Shown here: positions 51,868-60,462 of the stretch, one piece after another
How positions within the stretch are numbered: position 1 is the first letter of the stretch
How the letters are laid out: each line of letters starts with the position of its first letter
DNA from: Rhodobacter sp.
GTDB lineage: Bacteria; Pseudomonadota; Alphaproteobacteria; Rhodobacterales; Rhodobacteraceae
Assembly: GCA_020637515.1 (NCBI GenBank)
Contig: JACKKG010000001.1
Location: forward strand, 2,758,501-2,822,500
DNA: 64,000 nt
Reading direction: 5' to 3'
Program-made: the position numbers and the translations under genes
The notes under the pieces: model-generated
What the model was told of the DNA's origin: nothing
Databases searched by the model: none
Seen by the model: only the letters and a program-made list of their open reading frames with translations

Positions 51868-52830
51868 ATGAGTTTCCTGTGCTCCCTGCCCCTCGCGGCC
51901 TCGTTGCTCAGCCTGTGCGCGCCGCCGGCACCCTTCGCCACCGGCTATGTCGAAGGGGAATTCACCCTGGTCGCGCCCGTCGCCGTCGCGCAGGTGGCCG
52001 AGGTCGCGGTGGCGCGCGGCGATCGGGTCCCCGCTGGGGTGCGGCTGGTAACGATGGAATCGCGCGACGCCGAGATCGCCCTGGCCGAGGCCGAGGCCAA
52101 TCTCGCCCGCGCCCAGAGCGCCCTGACCGATCTACTGCAAGGCGCCCGCCCCGAGGAAATCCGCGTGATCGAGGCCAATCTCTCGGCCGCGCGCGCCCGC
52201 CTGGCCGAGGCAACGCGCCAGCGCGACCGGCTGATCGGGCTGGCCGACCGGGGTGTCGCCTCGGACGCCCAGCGCGACGACGCCGAAACCGCGGTGCAGG
52301 TGGCCGAGGCCTCGGTCGCGCAGATCGAGGCGCAGCTTTCCGTGGCCCGCCTGCCCGCGCGGCCCAACGCCATCGCCCAGGCGCAGGCCTCGGTTCATGC
52401 CGCCGAGGCCGCCCGCGACCGCGCCGACTGGGCGCTGGGCCAGCGCGCCCTCAGGCTGTCGATGCCGGTGACCGTGGTCGATGTGATCCGCCAGCCCGGC
52501 GAGATCGCCGGGCCCTCGGCGCCGGTCTTGTCGGTGCTGGGCGACGGCGCGGTCAAGCTCAGGCTGTATGTGCCCGAACCCTCGTTCGCGCGGATCCATG
52601 TGGGCGATATGTTGCAGGTGCACTGCGATGGCTGCGCGCCCGGCATCACCGCCCGCATCACCTATATTTCCGACGAGCCCGAATTCACGCCGCCGGTGAT
52701 CTATTCCCTCGAGAACCGCCAGACCCTGGTCTATCTGGTCGAGGCCGCGCCCGTGGGCGGTGACCTGAAGCCCGGGCAGATCGTCGATGTCGCGCTGCCC
52801 GGCGACCCTGCATCCGGCGCCATGGAATGA
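51868..52830 (+). CDS. HlyD-family periplasmic adaptor of an ABC exporter
   Basis: 320 residues from ATG 51868 with GGAAAGG upstream. A hydrophobic N-terminal segment (MSFLCSLPLAASLLSLC) acts as signal or anchor. A lipoyl half-motif lies near residue 40, then a long alpha-helical hairpin (residues about 70-185: AEAEANLARAQSALTDLLQG; SAARARLAEATRQRDRLIGL). The second lipoyl/beta-barrel part has VTVVDVIRQPGEIAGPSAPV and VKLRLYVPEPSFARIHVGD. It links an inner-membrane ABC-2 pump to the outer envelope, as YbhG does. Its stop overlaps the ATPase start (ATGA). Confidence 0.9.
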   Translation: MSFLCSLPLAASLLSLCAPPAPFATGYVEGEFTLVAPVAVAQVAEVAVARGDRVPAGVRLVTMESRDAEIALAEAEANLARAQSALTDLLQGARPEEIRVIEANLSAARARLAEATRQRDRLIGLADRGVASDAQRDDAETAVQVAEASVAQIEAQLSVARLPARPNAIAQAQASVHAAEAARDRADWALGQRALRLSMPVTVVDVIRQPGEIAGPSAPVLSVLGDGAVKLRLYVPEPSFARIHVGDMLQVHCDGCAPGITARITYISDEPEFTPPVIYSLENRQTLVYLVEAAPVGGDLKPGQIVDVALPGDPASGAME

Positions 52831-53786
52831 CCCCCGCTTCCGGCTCCACCCCGCCCGCCGCACAGACCGAGGCGGCGATCACGGTCACCGGCCTGACCAA
52901 GCGGTTCGGCGACCGCACCGTGGTGGACAACGTGACGATGGAGGTCGCGCGGGGCGAGATCATGGGTTTTCTGGGCCCCAACGGTTCGGGCAAGACAACC
53001 ACCATCCGCATGATGTGCGGCCTCTTGGAACCCGACGAGGGCCAGGGCCGCGTCCTGGGCCTGGACATCCGCCGCGCACGCGGAGCGATCAAGCGGCGGG
53101 TGGGCTACATGACGCAGAAATTCTCGTTCTACGAGGACCTGACGATCGAGGAGAACCTGCGATTCGTCGCCGGGCTCTACGGCATGAAACCCGCGCGCCG
53201 GGTGGTCAGCGACACGCTCGAGGATCTGGGCCTTCTCAGTCGCAAGGGGCAGTTGGCGGGCAAGCTGTCGGGCGGCTGGAAGCAGCGCCTGGCGCTGGCG
53301 GCCTGCGTCATGCACAAGCCGGACCTGCTGATGCTGGACGAGCCGACCGCGGGCGTCGATCCCAAGGCCCGGCGCGAATTCTGGGACGAGATCCACCGCC
53401 TGGCGCACGACGGCCTGACGGTGCTGGTCTCGACCCACTACATGGACGAGGCCGAGCGCTGCCACCGCATCGCCTATATCAGCTATGGCCACCTGATCGC
53501 CCGGGGCACCGTGGCCGAGGTGGTGCGCGACGCGGGGTTGACGACGATGGTGCTGACCGGCGCCGGCGTCGGCGAGGCCGCGCGGCGGTTGCGCGGCGCC
53601 CCGGGCGTGGATCAGGTGGCGCCGTTCGGGGCCACGCTGCACGTGGTGGGCCGCGACGGCGCGGCGCTGGCCGCCACGGTCGCGCGCGTCGCCGCCGAAA
53701 CGGGCTGTGCCGCCGCGCCCTCGGAAACCAGTCTCGAGGATGTGTTCATCCAGCTCATGGGCACCGCGCAGGACAACATGGCATGA
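52827..53786 (+). CDS. ABC-2 exporter ATP-binding protein
   Basis: 319 residues. Walker A is GPNGSGKTT, the Q-loop YMTQKFSFYEDL, the signature LSGGWKQRLALAA, Walker B LLMLDEPTAGVDPKA and the H-loop VSTHYMDEAERC. It resembles drug/lipid ABC-2 exporter ATPases (one half of YbhF). It has a C-terminal extension of about 75 residues. It overlaps both neighbours and forms the pump with the permease at 53783. Confidence 0.94.
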   Translation: MTPASGSTPPAAQTEAAITVTGLTKRFGDRTVVDNVTMEVARGEIMGFLGPNGSGKTTTIRMMCGLLEPDEGQGRVLGLDIRRARGAIKRRVGYMTQKFSFYEDLTIEENLRFVAGLYGMKPARRVVSDTLEDLGLLSRKGQLAGKLSGGWKQRLALAACVMHKPDLLMLDEPTAGVDPKARREFWDEIHRLAHDGLTVLVSTHYMDEAERCHRIAYISYGHLIARGTVAEVVRDAGLTTMVLTGAGVGEAARRLRGAPGVDQVAPFGATLHVVGRDGAALAATVARVAAETGCAAAPSETSLEDVFIQLMGTAQDNMA

Positions 53787-54910
53787 TCGGGCGGTTCTTT
53801 TCCCTCGGGCGGCTCAGGGCGCTGCTGGTCAAGGAAACGATCCAGATGCGCCGCGACCGGCTGACCTTTGCGATGATGCTGGCGGTGCCGCTGGTGCAGT
53901 TGGTGCTGTTCGGCTACGCGATCAACACCGATCCAAAGGAACTGCCGGCCGCGCTGGTCGCCCCGGTGCAGGACCGCTTCACGCGGGCGATGGTCTCGGC
54001 GCTGGAACTGACCGGGTATTACCGGTTCATCGCCCCCAATGCCACCGCGACCGAGGCCGAGGCGATGATCGCGCGCGGCGATGTCAGCTTCGTCGTCACC
54101 GTGCCGTCGGACTTCGGCCGGCGGATCGAACGCGGCGACCCCGCGCAGATCCTGATCGAGGCCGACGCCACCGACCCCTCGGTCGCCTCGGGCGCGATCT
54201 CGACCCTGTCCACCGTCGCGCAAGAGGCCCTGCAACGCGAGGCCGGCACCGGCCCGCCCCCGGCGATCCCCCTGGGGATCACCGTGCATCGCCGCTACAA
54301 CCCCGAGGGCATCACCCAATACAACATCGTCCCGGCCTTGTTGGGGGTCATCTTGCAGTTGACCATGGTCATGATGACCTCGATGGCGCTGACCCGCGAG
54401 ACCGAACGCGGCACGATGGAGAACCTGCTGTCGATGCCCGCCAGCCCGCTCGAGATCATGCTGGGCAAGGTGCTGCCCTATCTCGGTGTCGGGGCGGTGC
54501 AGGTGATCGTCGTGCTGGTTGCGGCGCGGGCGATGTTCGGCATCCCCTTTGTCGGCTCTCTGGCGCTGATCCTGGGTGGTGTCCTGCTGTTCGTATTGGC
54601 GCTGGTGATCCTGGGGTATCTCATCTCGACCGTGTCGCGCACGCAGATGCAGGCCATGCAGATCACCTTTTTCTTCTTCCTGCCGTCGCTGATGCTGTCG
54701 GGATTCATGTTCCCCTATCGCGGCATGCCCGGCTGGGCGCAGACCCTGGGCGAGATCTTTCCCCTGACCCATTTCCTGCGCCTGATCCGGTCGGTGATGC
54801 TGAAGGGCGCGGATGCCGCGACGGTGGCCGATTCGCTCGCGGTGCTGACGCTCTTCGTGCTGGTGTTCTCGCTGGTCGCGCTGCTGCGATTCCGCCGCAC
54901 CCTGGACTAG
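53783..54910 (+). CDS. ABC-2 type exporter permease
   Basis: 375 residues. The N-terminal helix is RLTFAMMLAVPLVQLVLFGY, then a large periplasmic domain (residues about 45-170). Five further helices follow with MTSMALTRETERGTMENLLS and MPASPLEIMLGKVLPYLGV, the conserved ABC-2 motif. It matches the YbhS/YbhR type, but only one permease gene is present, so it probably works as a homodimer. The TAG stop lies in a hairpin shared with the convergent MarR gene. Confidence 0.93.
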   Translation: MIGRFFSLGRLRALLVKETIQMRRDRLTFAMMLAVPLVQLVLFGYAINTDPKELPAALVAPVQDRFTRAMVSALELTGYYRFIAPNATATEAEAMIARGDVSFVVTVPSDFGRRIERGDPAQILIEADATDPSVASGAISTLSTVAQEALQREAGTGPPPAIPLGITVHRRYNPEGITQYNIVPALLGVILQLTMVMMTSMALTRETERGTMENLLSMPASPLEIMLGKVLPYLGVGAVQVIVVLVAARAMFGIPFVGSLALILGGVLLFVLALVILGYLISTVSRTQMQAMQITFFFFLPSLMLSGFMFPYRGMPGWAQTLGEIFPLTHFLRLIRSVMLKGADAATVADSLAVLTLFVLVFSLVALLRFRRTLD

Positions 54911-54939
54911 GCCGCCGCCCGCGTCGGCGGCGCTAGTCC
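54904..54939. terminator. bidirectional hairpin spanning both convergent stop codons
   Basis: GGACTAG-GCCGCCG pairs with CGGCGGC-CTAGTCC (14 bp with one bulged G, 7-nt loop). The TAG stops of the exporter permease (54908-54910) and of the MarR gene (54933-54935, minus strand) are both part of the stem. No clear U-tract is present. Confidence 0.6.
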
Positions 54940-55469
54940 TCGTCGCCGCCCTCGCCCGGTGGAACCGTCGCCGCCAGGTGATCGACCAGCCGGAACAGCA
55001 CGTCGAAGAACACCGCGCGATCAGCCGGGGCGATGTCCTGGAACCAGGTGTCGTGGCGCGCGGTCATCGCCTTGCGCACCGCCACCGCCAGGCGCACCCC
55101 CTCGGGGGTCAGAGTCAGCCGGTTCGCGCGCCGGTCCTCGGTGCTGCGGCGCCGAATCAGGACGCCGCGTTTCTCCAGCCGCTGCACGACCCGCGTGACC
55201 GCCGATTTCTTCAGCACCAGCGAGGCCGCCAGATCGTTTTGCGTGACGCCGGGGTTGGTATCCACCACCGCCAGCACCCCGACATCCCCCGCGTCCAGCC
55301 CGAACTCGGCCCGCAGATCGTCGGCCGGCGCGCGCAGCAGGAAGCGCAGGCTGCGCGTCAGGAACGGCAGGTCGCCAGCCAGCCAACCGGCGCGCACCAC
55401 CGCCCCCGACCGAAAGCGGAACGCCCGGTCGTCGCTCTCGTGTGGCTGTGTCGTATGATCGTTGCCCAT
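54933..55469 (-). CDS. MarR-family transcriptional regulator
   Basis: 178 residues from ATG 55469. The winged helix shows FGLDAGDVGVLAVVDTNPGV, TQNDLAASLVLKKSAVTRVV, LEKRGVLIRRRSTEDRRANR and LTLTPEGVRL, including the D-R-R-A wing. It is divergent from the dehydratase-like pair at 55575 and is the best candidate for its regulator. The intergenic DNA has AACAAC (55511) and GTTGTT (55540) in inverted orientation around a TTGACG box, a weak operator candidate. It is convergent with the exporter permease. Confidence 0.92.
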   Translation of the reverse strand: MGNDHTTQPHESDDRAFRFRSGAVVRAGWLAGDLPFLTRSLRFLLRAPADDLRAEFGLDAGDVGVLAVVDTNPGVTQNDLAASLVLKKSAVTRVVQRLEKRGVLIRRRSTEDRRANRLTLTPEGVRLAVAVRKAMTARHDTWFQDIAPADRAVFFDVLFRLVDHLAATVPPGEGGDED

Positions 55470-55574
55470 GTCCGCACCCTGCCCATCGGGCCGGTCCGGC
55501 GCAAGGGCCCAACAACCGGTTTGACGCCCGGTGACGGTCGTTGTTAGCGTGGTTCGTTCCAAGCGAGTCGCCCG

Positions 55575-56435
55575 ATGCCCGCCCAGATCCTGCTCTTTGG
55601 CCACGGCGTGCCGCTGTCCGATCCGGTGCTGGCCGGTCTGGCGGTGCGCGACGTGACACGCCTTTACCGCGCGCCGATCCCCGGCAGCCGGGTGGCCCCG
55701 CTGCTTGAGCCCTTTCTGGACCCTTTCGTGCGCGCCTTCCTGCTGGGGCTCGAGGCTGGCGCCTTTCAGGACGCGTCGCTTGTGGTGATCTGGCGGCAGG
55801 GCGCGGGCGCGCTGCATGCCTACCGCTACGCGCAGGAACTGCGCCGCCTGGGCCTGGTGCCGGCGCTGCCCAGGCTGCACCTGTGGAACCGCACCGGAGG
55901 CGAGACCGAGGCCGCGCGCGCCTTTGACGCCACCCAGGACGCCGCGCTGGCCGCGCTGACCGCCGGCCTGCCGCGCGGTCCCGTGCTGGACCGCGAGGGG
56001 CCGCTGGCGGTGCTGGACGCGCGCCAGGCGGCGGGGCTGATCTCGGGCAGTCTGGCCTTTGCGCATCGGCTCAAGGCCCGCGCGACGGGCCTGCCCGCCG
56101 CGACCGAAACCGCGGGTCAGACCAGCGGCCCCCGGCTGGCGCTGGCCGGGGCGCCCCTGGGCAGCGACCGGCTGCACCGCTGGCTCGATCGACAGGGCCA
56201 GTTGGTGCTGGACCTGCAAGGCCCCGACGTGCCCAACCGCTACCCGCTGGAGCGGATGCTCGAACGGCGCGGGGTCGAAATCCTGGTCTGGCAGGTCGAT
56301 CCCCACGACGACCTGCACGGCTGGAAGGCCCCGGCGACGCACGCGCTTTGCCGCCGACTGGGCATCCGCTTTGTCGATCTGGGCTATATTCCCGCCTTTG
56401 CCAGCTTTCGCGACCTGCCCGAGGTGTTGCCGTGA
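55575..56435 (+). CDS. 2-hydroxyacyl-CoA dehydratase-like small subunit lacking cluster cysteines
   Basis: 286 residues. The layout resembles a dehydratase/benzoyl-CoA-reductase-type subunit: DASLVVIWRQGAGALHAYRY, then GPRLALAGAPLGSDRLHRWL, the NRYPLERMLERRGVEILVWQ segment, and KAPATHALCRRLGIRFVDLG. Only one Cys (259) occurs in the whole protein, while catalytic homologues use three per subunit to bind a [4Fe-4S] cluster. Either this subunit is a non-catalytic partner or the pair does different chemistry. Its stop overlaps the GTG start of the next gene. The family assignment is moderate. Confidence 0.65.
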   Translation: MPAQILLFGHGVPLSDPVLAGLAVRDVTRLYRAPIPGSRVAPLLEPFLDPFVRAFLLGLEAGAFQDASLVVIWRQGAGALHAYRYAQELRRLGLVPALPRLHLWNRTGGETEAARAFDATQDAALAALTAGLPRGPVLDREGPLAVLDARQAAGLISGSLAFAHRLKARATGLPAATETAGQTSGPRLALAGAPLGSDRLHRWLDRQGQLVLDLQGPDVPNRYPLERMLERRGVEILVWQVDPHDDLHGWKAPATHALCRRLGIRFVDLGYIPAFASFRDLPEVLP

Positions 56436-57688
56436 CACTGTCCTGCACCGCTCAGGCGGCCGCCTATCAACGCGACTGGACGAAAAGCCTGCGCGCCCGT
56501 CTGGCCGCCGGCGAGGCCTATGCCTTTGCCAATGCCGACACCCCGCTCGAGGTGTTCCACGCGCTGGGAATGCCGGTGGTGGTGAACCAGTGGTGGTCCT
56601 CGGTGATCGCCGCCAAGCAGCTCAGCGCGCTGCATCTCGATGCTTCGGAACGGGCCGGGTTTCACGGCCGGCTGGCCAAGTATTCCGCCCTGCCCCTGTT
56701 CGCCGCGCAGGACGGCCGCCCCGAATCCCAGCCCTGGGGTGGCCTGCCCCATCCGGGCCTGCTGTGCGCGCGCGCCAGCGCCGACGACCACCCGCTGATC
56801 TTTGCCGAATGGGCGCGGCTGACCGGCGCGCCGCTGCGCATCCTCTCGGCTCCCGGCCATGACGCGCCCGCGCCGGACTGGTGGACGCCCCTGCGCGACC
56901 CATGGGAGGACGAGGTCGGCACCGCGCGCCTGGACCTGATGGTGGCCGAGATCGCCGATCTGACCGCCCTGGCCGAAACGGTCGCAGGCCGCCGGACCGA
57001 GGACGGGGCGCTGGCCGCGCTCATGGCGCGCATCGACCGGCAGGAGCGGCTGTTCGACGAGACCGCGCAACTGATCGCCGACGCCCCGCGCCTGCCCGTC
57101 CGGATCTCCGAGATGATCCCCAATGTGATGATCCCGCAGTGGCACCGCGGCAGCGACTGGGCGCTGGCCCATGCCACCCGCTTCCGCGACGCGGTGGCGG
57201 CCCGCATCGCCGAGGGCGCGGCCGTCTGCCCCGATGAGCGCGTGCGCATGATGTGGATCGGCGCCGGGCTTTGGTTCGACACCGGTTTCTATACCCGGTT
57301 CGAGGACCAGGGCGCGGTCTTTGCCTGGTCGATGTATCTGCCCTTTGCCGCCGACGGCTACCTGCGCGCCGACCATGGCGACCCGATGCGCGCCCTCGCC
57401 GCGCGGGTCATCGACCTGAACGAACACCTGCACCAACCGCCCTGGGCTGGCGCCTGGCACGTCAAGGAGGCCTTGCGCCACCGTATCGACCTGGCGGTCA
57501 TCATCGTGCCGGCCAGCGACCGCCCCTCGGGCTATGGGACGAATTTCATCGCCCGCGCCCTGAACGAGGCCGGAATCGCCTGCGTGATGATCGACGCCGA
57601 CATGGTCGATGCGCGCGCCTGGGACGGCGAACGCGCCCACCGCCTGGTGTCCGAGGCGATCGACCGGGTCTTGCAAAAAGGTCGTTGA
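56432..57688 (+). CDS. 2-hydroxyacyl-CoA dehydratase family protein, atypical
   Basis: 418 residues from GTG 56432, which overlaps the preceding TGA. Family features are EVFHALGMPVVVNQWWSSVI near residue 40, PHPGLLCARASADDHPLIFA near 107, the central helical region and RIDLAVIIVPASDRPSGYGT with ALNEAGIACVMIDADMVDAR near 384. Cys occurs only at 5, 112, 266 and 384. The positions that normally hold cluster cysteines (after the VNQWWSS segment and in the IIVPASDRPSG loop) have none. No ASKHA-type activator ATPase is encoded nearby. It probably forms a heterodimer with the 286-residue protein. Confidence 0.75.
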   Translation: MTLSCTAQAAAYQRDWTKSLRARLAAGEAYAFANADTPLEVFHALGMPVVVNQWWSSVIAAKQLSALHLDASERAGFHGRLAKYSALPLFAAQDGRPESQPWGGLPHPGLLCARASADDHPLIFAEWARLTGAPLRILSAPGHDAPAPDWWTPLRDPWEDEVGTARLDLMVAEIADLTALAETVAGRRTEDGALAALMARIDRQERLFDETAQLIADAPRLPVRISEMIPNVMIPQWHRGSDWALAHATRFRDAVAARIAEGAAVCPDERVRMMWIGAGLWFDTGFYTRFEDQGAVFAWSMYLPFAADGYLRADHGDPMRALAARVIDLNEHLHQPPWAGAWHVKEALRHRIDLAVIIVPASDRPSGYGTNFIARALNEAGIACVMIDADMVDARAWDGERAHRLVSEAIDRVLQKGR

Positions 57689-57703
57689 CAGAGTCATCAA
57701 ATA

Positions 57704-57718
57704 GTTCATCCTGTGAAC
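57704..57718. promoter_or_regulatory. inverted repeat before the CoA-transferase gene
   Basis: GTTCA-TCCTG-TGAAC (57704-57718) follows a TTGACA box at 57685-57690 and precedes the start at 57735. It may be an operator over the -10 region of an internal promoter for the CoA-transferase/TRAP/P450 genes. No regulator in the window is clearly linked to it. Confidence 0.45.
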
Positions 57719-57734
57719 CAATGCGGAGGACAGG

Positions 57735-58871
57735 ATGACGACGCCACAGGCCCTGGCCGGTCTCAAGGTTGCGGATTTCAGCCATGTGGTGGCGGGTCCC
57801 CTGGCGACGCATTTCCTGGCCCTGAACGGCGCCGAGGTCACCAAGATCGAACCCCCTCGCGGCGACCCGTTGCGCAACTATACCCTGGACCCCGCCCAGC
57901 GCGGCCTGTCGCCGGCCTTTGCCGGGATCAACGCGGGCAAGCGGTCGCTGGTGCTGGACCTGAAGACCCCGCAGGGGCGCGAACGCGCCGAGGCGGTCAT
58001 CGCCGGCTCGGACGTGGTGGTCGAGAATTTCCGCCCGGGCGTGATGGCGCGGCTGGGCCTCGGGGCAGAGGCGATGCGGGCGAAATACCCGCATCTGATC
58101 TGGTGCGCGGTGTCGGGGTTCGGGCAGACCGGGCCCATGGCCGATGTCGCGGCGATGGACCAGATCGTGCAGAGCCTGTCGGGCGTGATGCTGCTGTCGG
58201 GCCTGCCCGACGACCCGGCGATGCGCGTGGGCTTCCCGCTGGTCGATACCTTCACCGGGCTGCTTGCCGCCTTTGCCATCCAGACCGCGCTCTTGCAGCG
58301 CGAGCGGGGGCTGGTGCAGGGGCAGGAAATCGACGTGGCCATGCTGGACGCGGCGCTGGTGATGATGCTGTCGGTCGTGAACCCGCTGCTGATCGCGGGC
58401 GAGGAACCGGCGCGCACCGGCAACCGCGGGTTCAGCCGCGCGCCGACCTCGGACACGTTCGCCTGCGCCGAGGGCGCGATCACCCTGGGCGCGGTCGAGG
58501 ACGGGCATGTCGCCCGGACCCTTGAGGTTCTGGGCCTGGGCGACCTGCTGGCGCGCCCCGAATTCGCCGACCGGGCGCAGCGGGCGGCCCATGCCGATGC
58601 GCTGGCTTCCCGCATGGCGGCGGTGCTGGTCACCCGCCCCGCCGCCGACTGGGAGGCCGCGTTTCGTGCCGTGGGCATTCCCGCGGCCCGGGTGCAGACC
58701 GCCGCGCAGGCGCTGGCGATGCCGCAACTGGCCGGGCGCGACCTGTTCCTGACGCTGCCCGACGGGCGGCGCATCCTGAATGCGGGGTTCCGTTTCCGAA
58801 CGGGCGGCCCCGGAACGACCCGCCCCGCCCCCGCGCTGGGGGCGATGGCGGACCAAGACGCAGCATCGTGA
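57735..58871 (+). CDS. CaiB/BaiF (class III) CoA-transferase
   Basis: 378 residues from ATG 57735 with CGGAGGA upstream. GPLATHFLALNGAEVTKIEP is the N-terminal CoA-binding signature, then DVVVENFRPGVMARLGLG and VSGFGQTGPMADVAAMDQIV with the catalytic Asp142. It moves CoA between carboxylic acids. It is full length apart from a shortened C-terminus. Together with the dehydratase-like pair upstream it suggests a CoA-activated acid pathway whose substrate enters by the TRAP transporter downstream. Confidence 0.93.
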   Translation: MTTPQALAGLKVADFSHVVAGPLATHFLALNGAEVTKIEPPRGDPLRNYTLDPAQRGLSPAFAGINAGKRSLVLDLKTPQGRERAEAVIAGSDVVVENFRPGVMARLGLGAEAMRAKYPHLIWCAVSGFGQTGPMADVAAMDQIVQSLSGVMLLSGLPDDPAMRVGFPLVDTFTGLLAAFAIQTALLQRERGLVQGQEIDVAMLDAALVMMLSVVNPLLIAGEEPARTGNRGFSRAPTSDTFACAEGAITLGAVEDGHVARTLEVLGLGDLLARPEFADRAQRAAHADALASRMAAVLVTRPAADWEAAFRAVGIPAARVQTAAQALAMPQLAGRDLFLTLPDGRRILNAGFRFRTGGPGTTRPAPALGAMADQDAAS

Positions 58872-58892
58872 TCCAAGGGAGGAGGATACAGC

Positions 58893-59897
58893 ATGACCAA
58901 GGCACTGACCCTGAGCGCGGCCCTCGCCGCCGCTCTGACCATCGCCGGCACCGCCGGCGCGCTGGATTTGCGCCTGTCGGTGGAAACCCCGCCAGGCCAT
59001 GTCCGCAACCAGGCGGCCGAACATTGGGCGCAGGCGATCCATGACTTGTCGAACGGCGAGATCACGGTCGAGGTCTTCCCCTCGGGGCAGCTCTACAACT
59101 CGGCCGATGCGATCCGGGCGCTGGCATCGGGCGCGCTGGACATGTCGATTCAGGCCTCGCCCACGCTCAGCCGGCTTGAGCCGAATCTCAGCGTCATCAC
59201 CCTGCCGATGTTCTTTGGCGCCTCGGTCGATCAGGTGCGCGGCGTCCTGGACGGCCCGTTGGGACAGGAATTGTGGGCGATGCTGGCCCGGCGCGGCATC
59301 ACCGTGCCGACCGGCGGCCAGTTCGAATTCGCGCCGAACAACACCGCCTACACCACCGAGCCCGCGTCCAGCTACGAGGACCTGGTGGGCCGCACCGTCG
59401 CCACCCCGCCCAGCCCGGTGGTGGTGCAGATCATGGGCGCGATGGGGATCAACGGCGTCGCCACCCCGCGCACCGAGATCGTGCTGCAACTGACGCAGGG
59501 CCAGATCCAGGGCCTGGGCTCGGTCACCGACCTGACCATCTCGGGCGGTCGCCTGTGGGAGGCGGGCATCCGCTACGCCTTCAATGACAACGCCGGCTGG
59601 GGGGTCTACATCCCGCTGGTGTCGTCGCGCGCGCTCGACGCGATGACCGAGGCCCAGCGCCAGGTCGTCAACGACGCCTGGGCCGAGACCGTCGGCTGGG
59701 CGCGCGACGAAGCGGCCCGCGAACTGGCGCAGGCCCGGGCGACGAACGAGGCGCAGGGCATCACCTATGCCGACCCCTCGGAAGAGACCGTGGCGGCGAT
59801 GCGGGCGCGGATGATGGACCTGCAAGGCGAGATTGTCGCCGCCTCGGGCATGGACGCGGATTTCGTCGGCCGCGTGCAGGCGTCGCTGAGCCAGTGA
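58893..59897 (+). CDS. dctP: TRAP transporter substrate-binding protein (DctP type)
   Basis: 334 residues with signal peptide MTKALTLSAALAAALTIAGT (cleavage after AGA). Family motifs: ITVEVFPSGQLYNSADAIRA, SGALDMSIQASPTLSRLEPN and ITLPMFFGASVDQVRGVLDG. The usual carboxylate-binding Arg appears replaced in the segment DLVGRTVATPPSPVVVQIMG, so the carboxylate-contact Arg should be checked by alignment. It captures an organic acid for the permeases encoded next. A perfect stem-loop follows the gene. Confidence 0.92.
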   Translation: MTKALTLSAALAAALTIAGTAGALDLRLSVETPPGHVRNQAAEHWAQAIHDLSNGEITVEVFPSGQLYNSADAIRALASGALDMSIQASPTLSRLEPNLSVITLPMFFGASVDQVRGVLDGPLGQELWAMLARRGITVPTGGQFEFAPNNTAYTTEPASSYEDLVGRTVATPPSPVVVQIMGAMGINGVATPRTEIVLQLTQGQIQGLGSVTDLTISGGRLWEAGIRYAFNDNAGWGVYIPLVSSRALDAMTEAQRQVVNDAWAETVGWARDEAARELAQARATNEAQGITYADPSEETVAAMRARMMDLQGEIVAASGMDADFVGRVQASLSQ

Positions 59898-59903
59898 GCC
59901 ACC

Positions 59904-59935
59904 GGGACCCCGGTGCGCCGGTGCGCCGGGGTCCC
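59904..59935 (+). repeat. intercistronic stem-loop after dctP
   Basis: GGGACCCCGG pairs with CCGGGGTCCC (10 bp, 12-nt loop, 59904-59935) and no U-tract follows. It probably stabilises the dctP part of the transcript and lowers expression of the permease genes. Confidence 0.6.
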
Positions 59936-59955
59936 CATTCTTGCCGGAGCCGGGC

Positions 59956-60462
59956 ATGATCGACCGAATCCTGACGATCTGGTCGCGGATCGAAACCGCG
60001 CTGATTGGCCTGCTGGTGCTGTGCGCGTTGGCGACCTTCCTGGGGGGCGCCGCGGTGCGGGTGCTGGCGCCGCAGCACGCGGTGGACTGGGCCGAGGAGA
60101 TCGCGCTCTATTTCATCATCTGGGCGACGGCACTGGCGGGATCGACCCTGGCCGCCGAGGGACGCCACATCAACACCGAAATCGCCCTGTCCGGCCTGCG
60201 CCCGCCGGCGCGCCGGGCGGTCACGCTGGCCACCGGCGTGCTGACCCTGGCGTTCTGCGCCGCCGTCGCCTGGTATGGCTGGGAGGCCTTCCGCTTCTCG
60301 CTGATGCTCGATGACCGCTCGGCCTCCAGCCTCAGGGTGCGGCAGGCCTGGGCGCTGTTCCTGGCGCTGCCCCTGGGCATGGGCCTTTTGGTCGTCCGCA
60401 TCCTGCTGCTGGCCCTGACGGGTCGCGCCATCACCGGCAACGAAACCCAGGGGGGCAACTGA
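59956..60462 (+). CDS. dctQ: TRAP transporter small permease (DctQ type)
   Basis: 168 residues from ATG 59956; a TTG five codons earlier is possible. Four membrane segments: IGLLVLCALATFLGGAAVRV, EEIALYFIIWATALAGSTLA, the VTLATGVLTLAFCAAVAWYG segment and ALFLALPLGMGLLVVRILLL. DWAEEIALYFIIWATALAG and GRHINTEI are the DctQ hallmarks. It shares TGATG with the dctM start. Confidence 0.9.
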   Translation: MIDRILTIWSRIETALIGLLVLCALATFLGGAAVRVLAPQHAVDWAEEIALYFIIWATALAGSTLAAEGRHINTEIALSGLRPPARRAVTLATGVLTLAFCAAVAWYGWEAFRFSLMLDDRSASSLRVRQAWALFLALPLGMGLLVVRILLLALTGRAITGNETQGGN

